A DNA stretch of 64,000 bases from Chimaeribacter coloradensis (GCF_002858715.1 NZ_PJZH01000001.1:372001-436000), one strand, 5' to 3'. Positions 1 through 9,242 are shown, numbered from the stretch's first letter. Notes: a model not told the origin generated them from the sequence alone. Translations and numbers: made by a program.

Positions 1-605
1 AAAAACTTATATAATATTCTTTGTGGAATAACAAACAAGTAAACGCTCGTTGTCTGAAAGTGAAGAAACTTTTTTTCGGATAATTACTCAGCGGATTTTC
101 AGCGGCTATTTAATTGTCCGGCAAAGAAAAGTTACCGGTAAAAACGGGCAAAATAAGAGGAAGGATTAATGTAATTCATACGGCGAAGAACATTATCCAT
201 CATTGATAGTAATGAGGCGGGGCAGATCCTTTTTAATAAATAATCAGATAAGCGATAAATTTTCTCATTTCACCCGTAATGGTAAAGGGCGGAACTGTTT
301 TGCGCGGCTTATCAATACCGGTTAACCGGGACACAATCGGGTGATGATCTCTCCCACCGGCAAAGATAACCGCAGGCAGGACGCCAGGATTATTTATGTA
401 AGAAAGAAGGGCCTGCATTAACAAAGGTGATGCGGCGCAGGCAGCCGTCAATGCGGCCGGCTAATCAATCGGGAAAACAAGCAATAAGCGGCATTAACCT
501 CAGGCTGCGGCACGCCGGCCGATCGGCACTGTGCCGGGGAGGGCCATGACAGCCGCGCGTTTGCGGGGTATAACACCCTCTCTTTTATCAGCAGAAGGGA
601 CAAGG
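1..605. other. AT-rich leading intergenic region, no confident gene
   Basis: Bases 1-480 are clearly more AT-rich than the rest of the window. I see no ORF with convincing coding character. A 72-codon minus-strand frame (233-451) has no recognisable domain and no clear ribosome site. A strong Shine-Dalgarno-like GAGGAAGG precedes an ATG at 169 that is followed at once by TAA. The last 100 bases are GC-rich and lead into the acetyltransferase gene. Confidence 0.5.
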
Positions 606-1160
606 ATGAAAACGGAAAAAGAGAAGATGCTGGCCGGTGAGATCTACCAGGCGAACGACCCGGAGCTCACACAGGATCGCAAACGGGCTAAAAAGCGCTG
701 CCAGCAGATTAACCAGCATGACACCGACGATCTGCCCGGGCGCGAGGCGCGGCTGGCCGAACTGATGCGGTTTAAAGGCACTTTTTACGTCGAGCCGCCG
801 CTGTATGTGGATTATGGTTACAACATACATATAGGTGACAACTTCTACGCCAACCACGGGCTGACCATTCTCGACGGTGCGCCCGTCGTCATCGGCAACA
901 ATGTCTTTATTGCCCCCAATGTGGTGATCGCCACAGCCGGGCATCCGCTCGACAAAACGCAGCGGGCGACCGGGGAGGAGTTCGTCAAACCTATTACCAT
1001 CGGCGATGATGTCTGGCTCGGGGCGCACGTCACCCTCTGCCCGGGCGTGACGCTGGGCAATAATGTGGTGGTAGGGGCGGGCAGTACAGTAGTGCATGAC
1101 TTGCCGGACAACAGTGTCTGCGTCGGGACACCAGCCCGGCCGGTTAAAACGCTGGAGTAA
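606..1160 (+). CDS. maa: maltose O-acetyltransferase (hexapeptide-repeat acetyltransferase)
   Basis: The 184-residue protein belongs to the LacA/Maa/NodL sugar O-acetyltransferases, which move acetyl from acetyl-CoA to a sugar hydroxyl in the cytoplasm. Residues 1-55 form the helical N-terminal Maa domain. From about residue 70 the left-handed beta-helix repeats follow (IHIGDNF, VVIGNNVFIAP, ITIGDDVWLGAHVTL, VTLGNNVVVGAGS). His113 in TAGHPLD fits the catalytic histidine. An in-frame ATG at 531 exists, but the ATG at 606 is preceded by AAGGGACAAGG and begins with the family's MxTEKEKML, so I chose it. It converges with the next gene, leaving only 9 bases between stops. Maa or a close sugar acetyltransferase is sure; the true substrate is not. 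Confidence 0.9.
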   Translation: MKTEKEKMLAGEIYQANDPELTQDRKRAKKRCQQINQHDTDDLPGREARLAELMRFKGTFYVEPPLYVDYGYNIHIGDNFYANHGLTILDGAPVVIGNNVFIAPNVVIATAGHPLDKTQRATGEEFVKPITIGDDVWLGAHVTLCPGVTLGNNVVVGAGSTVVHDLPDNSVCVGTPARPVKTLE

Positions 1161-1169
1161 CAGCGGCCG

Positions 1170-2045
1170 CTATTTCAGCCCGGCGCGGCGGGTTGCCACT
1201 GTTGCCAGCCCCGACCAGTCGAGGTTGCCGTCGCCCTGGGCGATCGCGTCCAGGAAGTTATCTTTCAGCACCCCGGCAAACGGCAGGGGGGTGTGGCTGT
1301 TGTTTCCGGCTTCCAGCGCCAGGTTGACGTCTTTCAGCCCCAGCGTGAGTTTGAACCCGGCCGGCGTATAGCGCTGTGCCGCAATCATGTTGCCATAGTT
1401 AACGTAGGCCGGGCAGTTGAACAGGGTGCCGGAGAGCATCTCAAGGAAATCAGGCGCGGCGACCCCGTGGTTGCGCACCAGCGCCGCGCCTTCCGCCATC
1501 GTTTCGATCGCACTGGCCAGCGCAAAGTTGGCGGCAATTTTCACTACGTTGGCCTGTTCAGGCTGTTCGCCGAAATGCCAGGTCTTCTGCCCCATGACAT
1601 CAAACAGCGGCTGCACCCGCGCCAGCGCCGGGGTCTCGCCTGCCGCCAGAATATTCAGCTTGCCCGCCGCCGCCACGTCAATCCGCCCCAGCACCGGTGC
1701 CGCCACATAACTGATGCCGCGCGCCGCGTGAAGCGCTGCCAGCTCCTGCGCCAGCGCCACGGAAATGGTCGCCATGTTGACATGCACCGTCCCCGGTATC
1801 ATCTGGGCCAGCAGGCCGCTCTCGACCACCACCGACCAGGTGGCCGCATCATCCGCCAGCATGGTGATCAGCACATCCACATGTGCCAGCCCGGTCGGGT
1901 CATCAACCGCCGTGGCCCCTTGTGAGGCGAGGGTGTCCGCCGCCTGCGGGCTGCGGTTCCAGACGGTCAGCGTATGGCCGGCCGAGAGGATGTTCTTTGC
2001 CATGGCGCTGCCCATGGCGCCCAGCCCTGCAAAGCCAACTTTCAT
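1170..2045 (-). CDS. NAD(P)-dependent beta-hydroxyacid dehydrogenase (GarR/GlxR/3-hydroxyisobutyrate dehydrogenase family)
   Basis: This 291-residue cytoplasmic oxidoreductase has an N-terminal Rossmann fold with the dinucleotide motif GLGAMG at residues 7-12. The all-helical C-terminal domain carries the family's catalytic lysine, K169, within KIAANF, with N173 spaced as expected. The substrate loop reads APVLGR rather than the APVSGG of tartronate-semialdehyde reductase, so it is probably a sister subgroup, and the substrate cannot be named. AAGGAGAACACC lies upstream of the ATG. It is a stand-alone minus-strand gene with no glyoxylate or glycerate genes beside it. Confidence 0.85.
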   Translation of the reverse strand: MKVGFAGLGAMGSAMAKNILSAGHTLTVWNRSPQAADTLASQGATAVDDPTGLAHVDVLITMLADDAATWSVVVESGLLAQMIPGTVHVNMATISVALAQELAALHAARGISYVAAPVLGRIDVAAAGKLNILAAGETPALARVQPLFDVMGQKTWHFGEQPEQANVVKIAANFALASAIETMAEGAALVRNHGVAAPDFLEMLSGTLFNCPAYVNYGNMIAAQRYTPAGFKLTLGLKDVNLALEAGNNSHTPLPFAGVLKDNFLDAIAQGDGNLDWSGLATVATRRAGLK

Positions 2046-2539
2046 GGTGTTCTCCTTAGATTCATTTATAGAGGTAACGGATCTGATGTCCTGTCATGTT
2101 AAAGATAGCACTCTTAACAGCTTCATCCCGCTCGTTTTATTGGAGTCAGGCAAGGAAAACCCCACAAAAAGCAGCGTCAGGATAGGGGCATTGACAGGTA
2201 AAGAATCCGAAAGAGTCCGGCGGCAGGAAAAGCTAACCATTTGACGTGTTGGCCGGTTTTTAAAACTTCCGCGCCTATGTTATAAACGCTGCGGTTATCC
2301 GGGCATGTGAAAAAAACGTGCCGCTGCCCGGCGGCGGCACGCGTTCCCCGGATTTATAGTTACAATTTGTTGCTTATTTGTCCGGTGGGCAGCGGTTATT
2401 CCGTTGACAACCGGGCACAGGAACCGTAACGGCGCACGCGTGCAAACCCCGCCGGCCGTTGCTGCGCAATGATGTACCGGGCTTAGGCCGGTACGGAATA
2501 CGCTACACTTTTATCTACTTTTGCCATAAAGGGAATCGG
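2046..2539. promoter_or_regulatory. divergent intergenic region upstream of the WG-repeat operon
   Basis: This stretch separates the minus-strand dehydrogenase from the plus-strand WG operon. A possible plus-strand promoter is TTGACA (2404-2409), 17 bases, then TAACGG (2427-2432); the -35 is perfect and the -10 is poor. The hairpin at 2317-2341 is listed separately. In-frame codons upstream of 2540 read without a stop from 2459, but the signal peptide and ribosome site mark 2540 as the start. I see nothing else in it. Confidence 0.35.
2311..2341 (-). terminator. hairpin with T-run facing left
   Basis: CGTGCCGC (2317-2324) and GCGGCACG (2334-2341) form an 8-bp stem. Read on the minus strand it is followed by six T (plus-strand A run 2311-2316), the form of an intrinsic terminator. 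No minus-strand gene ends here, so its purpose is unclear. Confidence 0.45.
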
Positions 2540-5272
2540 ATGCATCACGCCGAACATTTTACCCGCGCAGGAGCACTCAGCGCGTTGGCACTGGCGATTA
2601 ACGCCATTTTTCTGTTTCCGGCCAGCGCCGATGAAGGCTGGCTGAAAGGGTGCACCCATGTGCAGGGTGAGCAGGCCTGCCAGCAGCCGTTCCAGCAGGG
2701 GCTGTCGCCGGTGCTGCTCGGCAGCGGTAAAGAGAAGCAGGGCAGCTGGGGGTACCTCGACACCACCGGTCATCTGGCGATCGATCCGGCGTTCAGTGAT
2801 GCCCAGGGGTTCAGCAATGGGCTGGCCGCCGTGGCACAGAACGGCCGCTATGGTTACATCGACCAGCGCGGCAACTGGGTGATCCCGGCGCGCTTCAGCC
2901 GCGCCACGCCGTTTAATGCTGAAGGCACCGCGCTGGTGGAAGCAGACGGCCGCCTGCTGCTGATCGACAAACAGGGCGCAGTGACCCGGACCCTGCCGTT
3001 TGCCGTCAACCCGGAGAGTGCCGGGTTTGTCGGCGGCCAGTCGCTGGCCAGCGTACAGATGCAGATTGCCCCGGCGCTGTGGCAGGCGGACACCAACCGC
3101 GCCCTGGCCCTGCCGGACGATGTAATGGCGCTTGAGGCACCGCAATCGGGCCTGACCCCGGTGCAACAGCGTGATTCCCGCACCAGCGGTTACTGGGGCT
3201 ATCTGGATGAGACCGGCCGCTGGGCCATCGAACCGATGAGCATCAAGAGCCGCACGTTGCCGGTGCTGAACGGCGACACGCTGGCAGTACAGGGCAAAAA
3301 CGGCTGGGCCTTTATTAACCGCCAGGGCGCGGTGCGCAGCAAACAGACTTACAAAGCGGTGACCGCGCTGCCGGAGGGCAACTGGCTGGTCACCACGCAA
3401 GAGGGCGCGCGCCAGCTGCTGAATGCGGCGCTGGAGAAACAGCAGGATCTGCCCGCCGGTCTGGACGCGACACTGCGCCCGTGGCACCAGTGGTGGGTCG
3501 GCACCAGCGATCAGGGCGTGGTGATGATCGGGCCGCAAAACAGCGTGCAGCTGATCAAAGCGGATAACGCGCGCCTCGACATCCAGCCGCAGGCGCTGTG
3601 GATTACCCAGGGCAAAGAGAACCCGCGCCTGGTGCAGATCGTCGACAGCCGCGGCGTCAGCCTGCTCTCTGAGGCGACCCTGAAGGCGCTGGCCGGTTAC
3701 CAGGTGAAATTGCTCGGCGGCCAGCCGTCGCCGGATGATGCGCAGGCGGAGCAGCGTCTGCCGCTGGCCGTTCTGACGCCGTCAGACAAAAAACAGCCGC
3801 CGGCGCTGCTGACCGCGCACGGCGAAATCTTCTCTGACCCGCAGTGGGCTGCCATCGAAAGCGACACCGCCGCCCCGCTGCGCATCCGTACCCAGACGCA
3901 GAAAACAGGCGCAGTGGACGCCAACGGCCAGTGGGTGATCCCGCCGCAGTTCGTGCAGATCCAGCCGTTTGAGGGGGCCTATGGCTGGGCCACCGTCACC
4001 GACGGGAAAACCGAGAGCCGGCGCATCATCGATCGCAGCGGCAACGTGATGGATGTCCCGACCCGGACGCTGCAAATGGCGAAAGGGCTTTCCGGTGGCC
4101 TGTTACTGACGGCGGCCGGTGAGGGTGCCCAGCAGCGCTGGGGCCTGTGGGACATCGCGGGCAAACGCGAAATCATCGCGCCTGTTTATGAGCAGATTGA
4201 ACCTTTCAGCAACGGTTACGCCCTGGCGCGCAGCGGCACTGCCTGGGGCGTGATCAACCCGGCCGGGGGCTGGGCTATCGCGCCGGATGCTGAGCAGAGT
4301 GAAAAACCGCTGGCGATGGGCAACGGCCTCTACCTGACCACTACCGGCACCGGGGAGGCGCGCCGTTACCAGTTGGTCAGCGCGGAAAACGGCCTGCCGC
4401 TGGCAGAAGACCTGCTGGAGAAACCGCGTGCCGTGGGCCGTGACCACTGGCTGGTGAAACCGGCAGAGGGCGGCGTGGCCCTGCTGGACGGCGAAGGCCG
4501 CACCGTGATGGCGAAGGCCGTGCCGGTTGAGAAGGCGAACATTGAGGGTGACCGGGTGCTGCTGAACTTCGGCCAGCGTTTCGGGGCGATCAATGCCCAG
4601 GGTGAATGGCAGGTCGCGCCGATCTACACCGCGCCGCTGGCCTTTACCGGCCCGCGCCAGTGGGCCGTGGCCCAGCGTGACCAGCGCACCACCCTGATCG
4701 ACAGCCACGGCGGCCAGCCGATCCCGGATGCGCCGGGCGCGGTGCCGCTGGTGGGCATGGTGCGTGTGGCGGATAACGACCCGGCCGCCCAGCAGAGCGT
4801 GCTGCGTGATTTCAGCGGCCGCGAGATCCAGCGTTTCGCCGGGCTGGACAGCCTGGTCACCGCCACCGCCTCCGAGGGGCTGGTGGGGCTGCGCGGCGCG
4901 GATAACCGCTACGGCTTTGTGAATGCCGAGGGCAAAACCGTGGTCGCCCCCGCGTTTGACCAGCTGGGGCCGCTGAAAAATGCCCGCGCCCGCGCGGTGA
5001 AGCGGGCCACCTTTGGGCCGCTGAACGGCTATATCGACAAGACCGGCCGCTTTGTGATTAAACCGGCCTACAGCGACGCCGGGGAGTTCAGTGACCACCG
5101 CGCCTGGGTCGTGCATAAAGGGGTGACCCAGATGATCGACACCAACGGCAAAGTGCAGGCGCAACTGCTGGTGCGCTGTAATCAGCGCATCGTCACCGAT
5201 GCCAAAGGCCATCCGGTATGGCCTGCCAAGGCCGTGACCTGTGCAGGCAGCCCGCAGGGAGCCGGAAAATGA
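2540..5272 (+). CDS. secreted WG-repeat protein (first of a tandem pair)
   Basis: The 910-residue protein starts with a Sec signal peptide ending near FPASA-DEG, so it should be exported. The body is built of WG (KWG-type) beta-strand repeats such as WGYLDTTGHLAIDPAF, YGYIDQRGNWVIPARF, WGYLDETGRWAIEP, WGVINPAGGWAIAP, YGFVNAEGKTVVAPAF and GYIDKTGRFVIKPAY, with more degenerate units between. It has a Cys pair near the mature N-terminus (GCTHVQGEQAC) and another near the C-terminus (VRCNQ...VTCAG), likely disulfides. The ATG at 2540 follows AAAGGGAATCGG. Its stop overlaps the next start (ATGA at 5269-5272), so the two are translationally coupled. No function is established for such proteins; a periplasmic or surface ligand-binding scaffold is my inference. 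Confidence 0.85.
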   Translation: MHHAEHFTRAGALSALALAINAIFLFPASADEGWLKGCTHVQGEQACQQPFQQGLSPVLLGSGKEKQGSWGYLDTTGHLAIDPAFSDAQGFSNGLAAVAQNGRYGYIDQRGNWVIPARFSRATPFNAEGTALVEADGRLLLIDKQGAVTRTLPFAVNPESAGFVGGQSLASVQMQIAPALWQADTNRALALPDDVMALEAPQSGLTPVQQRDSRTSGYWGYLDETGRWAIEPMSIKSRTLPVLNGDTLAVQGKNGWAFINRQGAVRSKQTYKAVTALPEGNWLVTTQEGARQLLNAALEKQQDLPAGLDATLRPWHQWWVGTSDQGVVMIGPQNSVQLIKADNARLDIQPQALWITQGKENPRLVQIVDSRGVSLLSEATLKALAGYQVKLLGGQPSPDDAQAEQRLPLAVLTPSDKKQPPALLTAHGEIFSDPQWAAIESDTAAPLRIRTQTQKTGAVDANGQWVIPPQFVQIQPFEGAYGWATVTDGKTESRRIIDRSGNVMDVPTRTLQMAKGLSGGLLLTAAGEGAQQRWGLWDIAGKREIIAPVYEQIEPFSNGYALARSGTAWGVINPAGGWAIAPDAEQSEKPLAMGNGLYLTTTGTGEARRYQLVSAENGLPLAEDLLEKPRAVGRDHWLVKPAEGGVALLDGEGRTVMAKAVPVEKANIEGDRVLLNFGQRFGAINAQGEWQVAPIYTAPLAFTGPRQWAVAQRDQRTTLIDSHGGQPIPDAPGAVPLVGMVRVADNDPAAQQSVLRDFSGREIQRFAGLDSLVTATASEGLVGLRGADNRYGFVNAEGKTVVAPAFDQLGPLKNARARAVKRATFGPLNGYIDKTGRFVIKPAYSDAGEFSDHRAWVVHKGVTQMIDTNGKVQAQLLVRCNQRIVTDAKGHPVWPAKAVTCAGSPQGAGK

Positions 5273-8145
5273 AACCCCTCTTTGGCCGGGTCTTGCGGCA
5301 AGGCGGTGTGCTGACCCTGCTGGCGTTAAGCCAGCAGGTGGCCGCCGCGGCGGAAACGCCCTGCAGCAGCCCGGTGCAAGAGGGGGCACAGGCGAGGGCG
5401 CGCGCGGCGCTGCCGCAGGCAATAAACCTCTGCATCCGTGATGTGCATCAGGGGCGGGCGGCTGTGTTGCTGCCCGCTGCCGATCTGCCGGTGGATGATG
5501 TCGCGCTGGCCCCCGGCCTGAGCGGCCACCGCTGGGGGTTTCTGGACAGCACCGGCCAGCTGGCGATCCGTCCGGTGTTCGAGGCGGTCAGTGATTACCA
5601 TTATGATCTGGCCGCCGCCCGCCGGCAGGGCAAATGGGGTTACATCGACCTCAGCGGCAAATGGGCGATTGCGCCGCAGTTTGACAGCGCCGCCGATTTT
5701 ACCCAGCCCGGCGTGGCGGTGGTCACCCGGGAAGGCCGCCCGCAGCTGATTAACCGCCGCGGCGAGCCGGTCGGCCAGCCGTTCGACGATCGGGTGGAGA
5801 GTGTTGCCCTGCAGGACGGCAACCCGATCCACATCCGCCTCACCTATCACACGGTGTTCCTCTCACCGGATGGCCAACGCCACAACGCCCGCGACCAGAT
5901 GGAGATTGTGCAGCCCTTCGGCCACGAGGGGCTGTTTATCGCCCGTGACGCCGAAAACCGCTACGGCATCGCCGATGCCGGCCTGGCGTGGCGGGTCGCG
6001 CCGCAGTTCAGCGCCATCACCGTGCCGCCGCAGGGCAGCGGGCTGGCGCGGGCCGAGGGTGAAAACGGCATCACCTTTATCCGTGCGGACGGGTCGCAGG
6101 TGGCGGGAAGCTACCGTGCGGCGGAGCCGCTGACCCGCGACATCTGGCAGGCGACGCAGGCCGATGGGCAGGTTGACCTGCTCGACAGCCGCGGCGCGGT
6201 GATGCGCACCCTGCCGGAAGGGGCCGTGTCGGCCCTGAGCATCCATGACCGCGCAGTGCTGGAGCGCGGCAAAGGGCCGGTAAACCTCTACCTGGACGGG
6301 AGCGCGGCCCCGGTGACGCTGCCGGCGGGCAGCGTGATTGATGAGCATGACACCTTGCCCTATCTGGTGACGCGCGCCGGGCCGGGCGGCAACATCAATG
6401 GCGTGATTGCGCCGGACGGCACCCTGTTGGGCAACGCGCCCTGGCTGGCACAGGCCGCCACCGTGGAGCGGGTGAACGGCCGCCTCTGGCTGCGCGACGC
6501 GCGCGGCAAGCTGCTGAACGTCATCGGCCCGCAGGGCAAGGCGCTGCTCAGCGCCCGTACGCTGGAGGCGCTGGCGGGGCACCCGCTGCAACCGCTTTAC
6601 GGCAACGACCTCACCCAGCGCACGGTGCAACCGGAGATGCCGCTGGCGCGTATCGACCCAGCGGAAGCGGGCGGCGGCAACGCCGGGCTGCTGCGTGCTG
6701 ACGGCTCGCTGCTGCAGCAGGCGTCATGGCTGTCAGTGAGCCTGGCGGACGGTGCCGACGCCGGGGCCGCCGGGGGCGCGCCGTTGCAATTTATTGTCAC
6801 CACCGGCGACGGCATGGGGCTGGTGGACAGCCAGGGGCAGCAGCGCCTGCCGTTTGGCGAAGATAACATTTCGGCGTTTGTGCAGGGGTATGCGTTCGTT
6901 TACCGCGACGGCACCCTGAGCGCGCTGGATCATCAGGGCAAGCGCTATGCGTTGCCGGATGAGATAGAGATTGCGTCTATCGGCGATGGCTGGTTCCGCT
7001 TCCGCGACAGCGCCGCGCAGGAGGCTCCCTGGGGCATCTTCGACGCCGTGGCGCAACGGGTAGTGGCCGCTCCGGCCTACCGGCAGGTGGGCCGTTATGC
7101 TGACGGGCAGGCGGAGGTACAGCAGCCGGATGGCCGCTGGGGCGTGATCACTTCCCAGAACAGCTGGGCGATTGCGCCGGAGTATGCGGCTCTGGTGCGC
7201 ATTAACCCGGCGCTGTGGTTCGCTGCCTTGCCCGCCGACGCGGGCAGTGAAACCGCCGCCCTGCGTACCCTGATCGGCACGGATGGAAAGCCGCGCGTGC
7301 CGCCCACACGCGGGTTGACCCAGACGCCGTTCAGCGGCGGCCGCATTCTGGCCGGTGCGCCGGACGGGCAGTCGTGGTTGCTGTCTGCCGACGGCCGCCC
7401 CGAGCTGAACGAGCAGGACACCACCATCCACGCGCTGGGCGACTGGCTGAAGCTCTCCCGCCTGCCGCAGGAGGGTTACCTGAACGCGCAGGGCGGCTGG
7501 CAGATTGCCGCCGACGGGCGTGGCGCGGGCAGCGCCTTCGTCAACGGCCGCGCGCTGCGGGCGCAGGGGCAGGTGACGCAGGTGATCGATGCGCAGGGCA
7601 GCGTCGTCGGGACGTTACCGGGCGGGCCATGGTACTGGCCTGCCGCCAGCGAGATGAGTTTCAGTATCCTCGACAATGGCGGCCAGGCCACGACCCGCTA
7701 TGCTGACACTAACGGCCGGGTGGCGCTGACCGTCGCCGGGCACGGCAGCCGGATGAGCGGCGGGCGGGCGGTGCTGGCGGCAGGGCCCGGCGATATGGGC
7801 TGGATCGATGCCAAAGGCCAGCCGCTGGGGGTGTTGCATTATCAGGATTTGGGGCTGCCGGCAGAGGGGCTGGCGTTCGCCAGAACCGGCGGGCGCTACG
7901 GGTTTGTGGATGCGCAGGGCGAGTTTGTTATCCCGCCGGTGTTTGAGGCGGCGTCTCCCTTTGAGGGCGGGGTAGCGATTGTCTCCAGTGCGCAGGACGC
8001 AATGATGATTGACGCCAATGGTAAGCCGCTGGCGCGGGTCGGGCAGGTGTGCGGAATGCGGGTGCTCTATGGCCGCGGCAGTGAGCGCCAGTGGCCGCAG
8101 TCACTGCCGGTGCGCTGCGGCGGGGCCCCGGCCGCCGCCCCCTGA
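5269..8145 (+). CDS. secreted WG-repeat protein (second of a tandem pair)
   Basis: This 958-residue paralogue of the preceding protein also begins with a signal peptide (MKPLFGRVLRQGG..., cleavage likely near QVAAAA-ETPC). Clear WG units include WGFLDSTGQLAIRPVF, WGYIDLSGKWAIAPQF, WGVITSQNSWAIAPEY and YGFVDAQGEFVIPPVF, with poorly conserved units in the middle third. Cysteines near the mature N-terminus and a C-terminal pair (QVCGM...VRCGG) repeat the arrangement of the first protein. The start at 5269 overlaps the upstream stop by four bases; the longer in-frame ORF from 5218 lacks a signal peptide. The pair probably arose by duplication and may act together. No function is known. Confidence 0.85.
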   Translation: MKPLFGRVLRQGGVLTLLALSQQVAAAAETPCSSPVQEGAQARARAALPQAINLCIRDVHQGRAAVLLPAADLPVDDVALAPGLSGHRWGFLDSTGQLAIRPVFEAVSDYHYDLAAARRQGKWGYIDLSGKWAIAPQFDSAADFTQPGVAVVTREGRPQLINRRGEPVGQPFDDRVESVALQDGNPIHIRLTYHTVFLSPDGQRHNARDQMEIVQPFGHEGLFIARDAENRYGIADAGLAWRVAPQFSAITVPPQGSGLARAEGENGITFIRADGSQVAGSYRAAEPLTRDIWQATQADGQVDLLDSRGAVMRTLPEGAVSALSIHDRAVLERGKGPVNLYLDGSAAPVTLPAGSVIDEHDTLPYLVTRAGPGGNINGVIAPDGTLLGNAPWLAQAATVERVNGRLWLRDARGKLLNVIGPQGKALLSARTLEALAGHPLQPLYGNDLTQRTVQPEMPLARIDPAEAGGGNAGLLRADGSLLQQASWLSVSLADGADAGAAGGAPLQFIVTTGDGMGLVDSQGQQRLPFGEDNISAFVQGYAFVYRDGTLSALDHQGKRYALPDEIEIASIGDGWFRFRDSAAQEAPWGIFDAVAQRVVAAPAYRQVGRYADGQAEVQQPDGRWGVITSQNSWAIAPEYAALVRINPALWFAALPADAGSETAALRTLIGTDGKPRVPPTRGLTQTPFSGGRILAGAPDGQSWLLSADGRPELNEQDTTIHALGDWLKLSRLPQEGYLNAQGGWQIAADGRGAGSAFVNGRALRAQGQVTQVIDAQGSVVGTLPGGPWYWPAASEMSFSILDNGGQATTRYADTNGRVALTVAGHGSRMSGGRAVLAAGPGDMGWIDAKGQPLGVLHYQDLGLPAEGLAFARTGGRYGFVDAQGEFVIPPVFEAASPFEGGVAIVSSAQDAMMIDANGKPLARVGQVCGMRVLYGRGSERQWPQSLPVRCGGAPAAAP

Positions 8146-8153
8146 CCCTTTAT

Positions 8154-8175
8154 GCCCGGCCGTGCGCCGGGCTTT
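8154..8175 (+). terminator. weak hairpin after the WG pair
   Basis: GCCCGGC (8154-8160), loop CGTGC, GCCGGGC (8166-8172), then only TTT. It could be a weak terminator or pause between the WG genes and the ASCH gene 55 bases on. Confidence 0.4.
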
Positions 8176-8227
8176 ACCTGACAGAACAGGCCTGGCCGGG
8201 TGCCGGGCGGAAAAAGTGAGCGAGATA

Positions 8228-8617
8228 ATGAAAACATTGCCGGAAAAGTATCAGGATTTAGAGCGTTGGGCGTTTGCGGATAACGAGGCACAGGCCAATG
8301 CGCTGGCGCAGAAAGTGGTAGACGGCACCAAGACCGCGACCTGTGCGGCGCTGGACGATGAGGGCGTGCCGCAGGTGGGCGATCAGTTCGTGATTGTGGA
8401 CGGGCGTAACCAGCCGGTGTGCGCAGTTGAGCTGACCGCCACCGATCTGGTGCCGTTTGACCAGGTGCCGGAATCCCACGCGAAAGCGGAAAATGAGGGC
8501 GACGGGACGCTGGCTGGCTGGCGTCAGCAGCAGCAGGCGTTTTTCGAGGAGTATGAGATGTTCTCCCCGCAGATGACGCTGGTGCTGATGAATTTCCGTG
8601 TCATCGAGACGTTCTGA
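8228..8617 (+). CDS. ASCH-domain protein (YhfF-like)
   Basis: The 129-residue cytoplasmic protein has the ASCH (PUA-like beta-barrel) fold. The marker GTKTATCAALDDEG lies near residues 34-47, and VGDQFVIVDGRNQPVCAVELTATDLVPFDQVPE follows it in parts as in YhfF-type proteins. ASCH proteins are thought to bind RNA or modified nucleosides, and some hydrolyse N4-acetylcytidine; which applies here cannot be read. The ATG at 8228 follows GTGAGCGAGAT. The gene ends 10 bases before the next start, so the two are likely co-transcribed. Confidence 0.8.
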   Translation: MKTLPEKYQDLERWAFADNEAQANALAQKVVDGTKTATCAALDDEGVPQVGDQFVIVDGRNQPVCAVELTATDLVPFDQVPESHAKAENEGDGTLAGWRQQQQAFFEEYEMFSPQMTLVLMNFRVIETF

Positions 8618-8627
8618 GGCACGCGGA

Positions 8628-9242
8628 ATGCCGGGGGCGGTGCCCTATTTTAGCCAGTGGGAATCCCCGGCTGCGGCAGCCGCGATTATTGACGGGCGGC
8701 TTTCTCTGCTGGAAGTCGCCGGCTGGGCAGCCTCCGGTGCGCAGTCACAGGCGGAGTTTGCAGAGTGGGCCAACCATCTCTGCGGGATGTGCTGTCTGAA
8801 GATGGCGCTGGCCGCCAGCGGCCACACCCCGCCGCCGCTGTTGCATCTCACGCGCGACAGCCTGCCGTACGGCACCTATGTGCGTGAAGGCGATAAGATC
8901 CGCGGGCTGATTTACGCGCCCTTTGTCGCTTATGTGCAGGAGGCGTGGCAGATGGCGGCCGCCGTCCGCACCGGGCTGGCGGCAGCAGAGATCGCGCCGC
9001 TGCTCACAGCGTACAGCTGGTTTATCGCCTCTGTTCACCCGTCAATCCGCCGGCCTGAAACCGACCCTCCCCACACCGGCGGCCACCTGGTGCTGGTGTC
9101 CCAGGCGGACGACAGCCACATCACCTTCCACAACCCCTCCGGCGACCGCCCGGAAACCCAGTCCTGCGTCACGCTTCCGCTGACCACCTTCGCCCGCTTC
9201 TTCGCCGGCCGCGGCATCGCGCTCTCCGCGCCACAGGGGTAA
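8628..9242 (+). CDS. C39-like (papain-fold) cysteine peptidase family protein
   Basis: The 204-residue protein shows the layout of the C39-like peptidase family: a Cys box (NHLCGMCCLKMALAASG, about residues 46-62) matching the family's CGxxxxxM, a His in TGGHLVLVSQADD near residue 150, and an Asn/Asp site in ITFHNPSGD. There is no obvious signal peptide, so it seems cytoplasmic. Three closely spaced Cys make it uncertain which is the nucleophile. The ATG at 8628 sits 10 bases after the ASCH stop, with GAGGCACGCGGA before it. No ABC transporter or double-Gly peptide that a bacteriocin-type C39 peptidase would serve is nearby, so the substrate is unknown. Confidence 0.65.
   Translation: MPGAVPYFSQWESPAAAAAIIDGRLSLLEVAGWAASGAQSQAEFAEWANHLCGMCCLKMALAASGHTPPPLLHLTRDSLPYGTYVREGDKIRGLIYAPFVAYVQEAWQMAAAVRTGLAAAEIAPLLTAYSWFIASVHPSIRRPETDPPHTGGHLVLVSQADDSHITFHNPSGDRPETQSCVTLPLTTFARFFAGRGIALSAPQG

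Noticed and set aside
233-451. 72-codon minus-strand frame in the leading region
   Set aside because: No domain, no convincing ribosome site and AT-rich surroundings. It could be a decayed fragment, but nothing supports a call.
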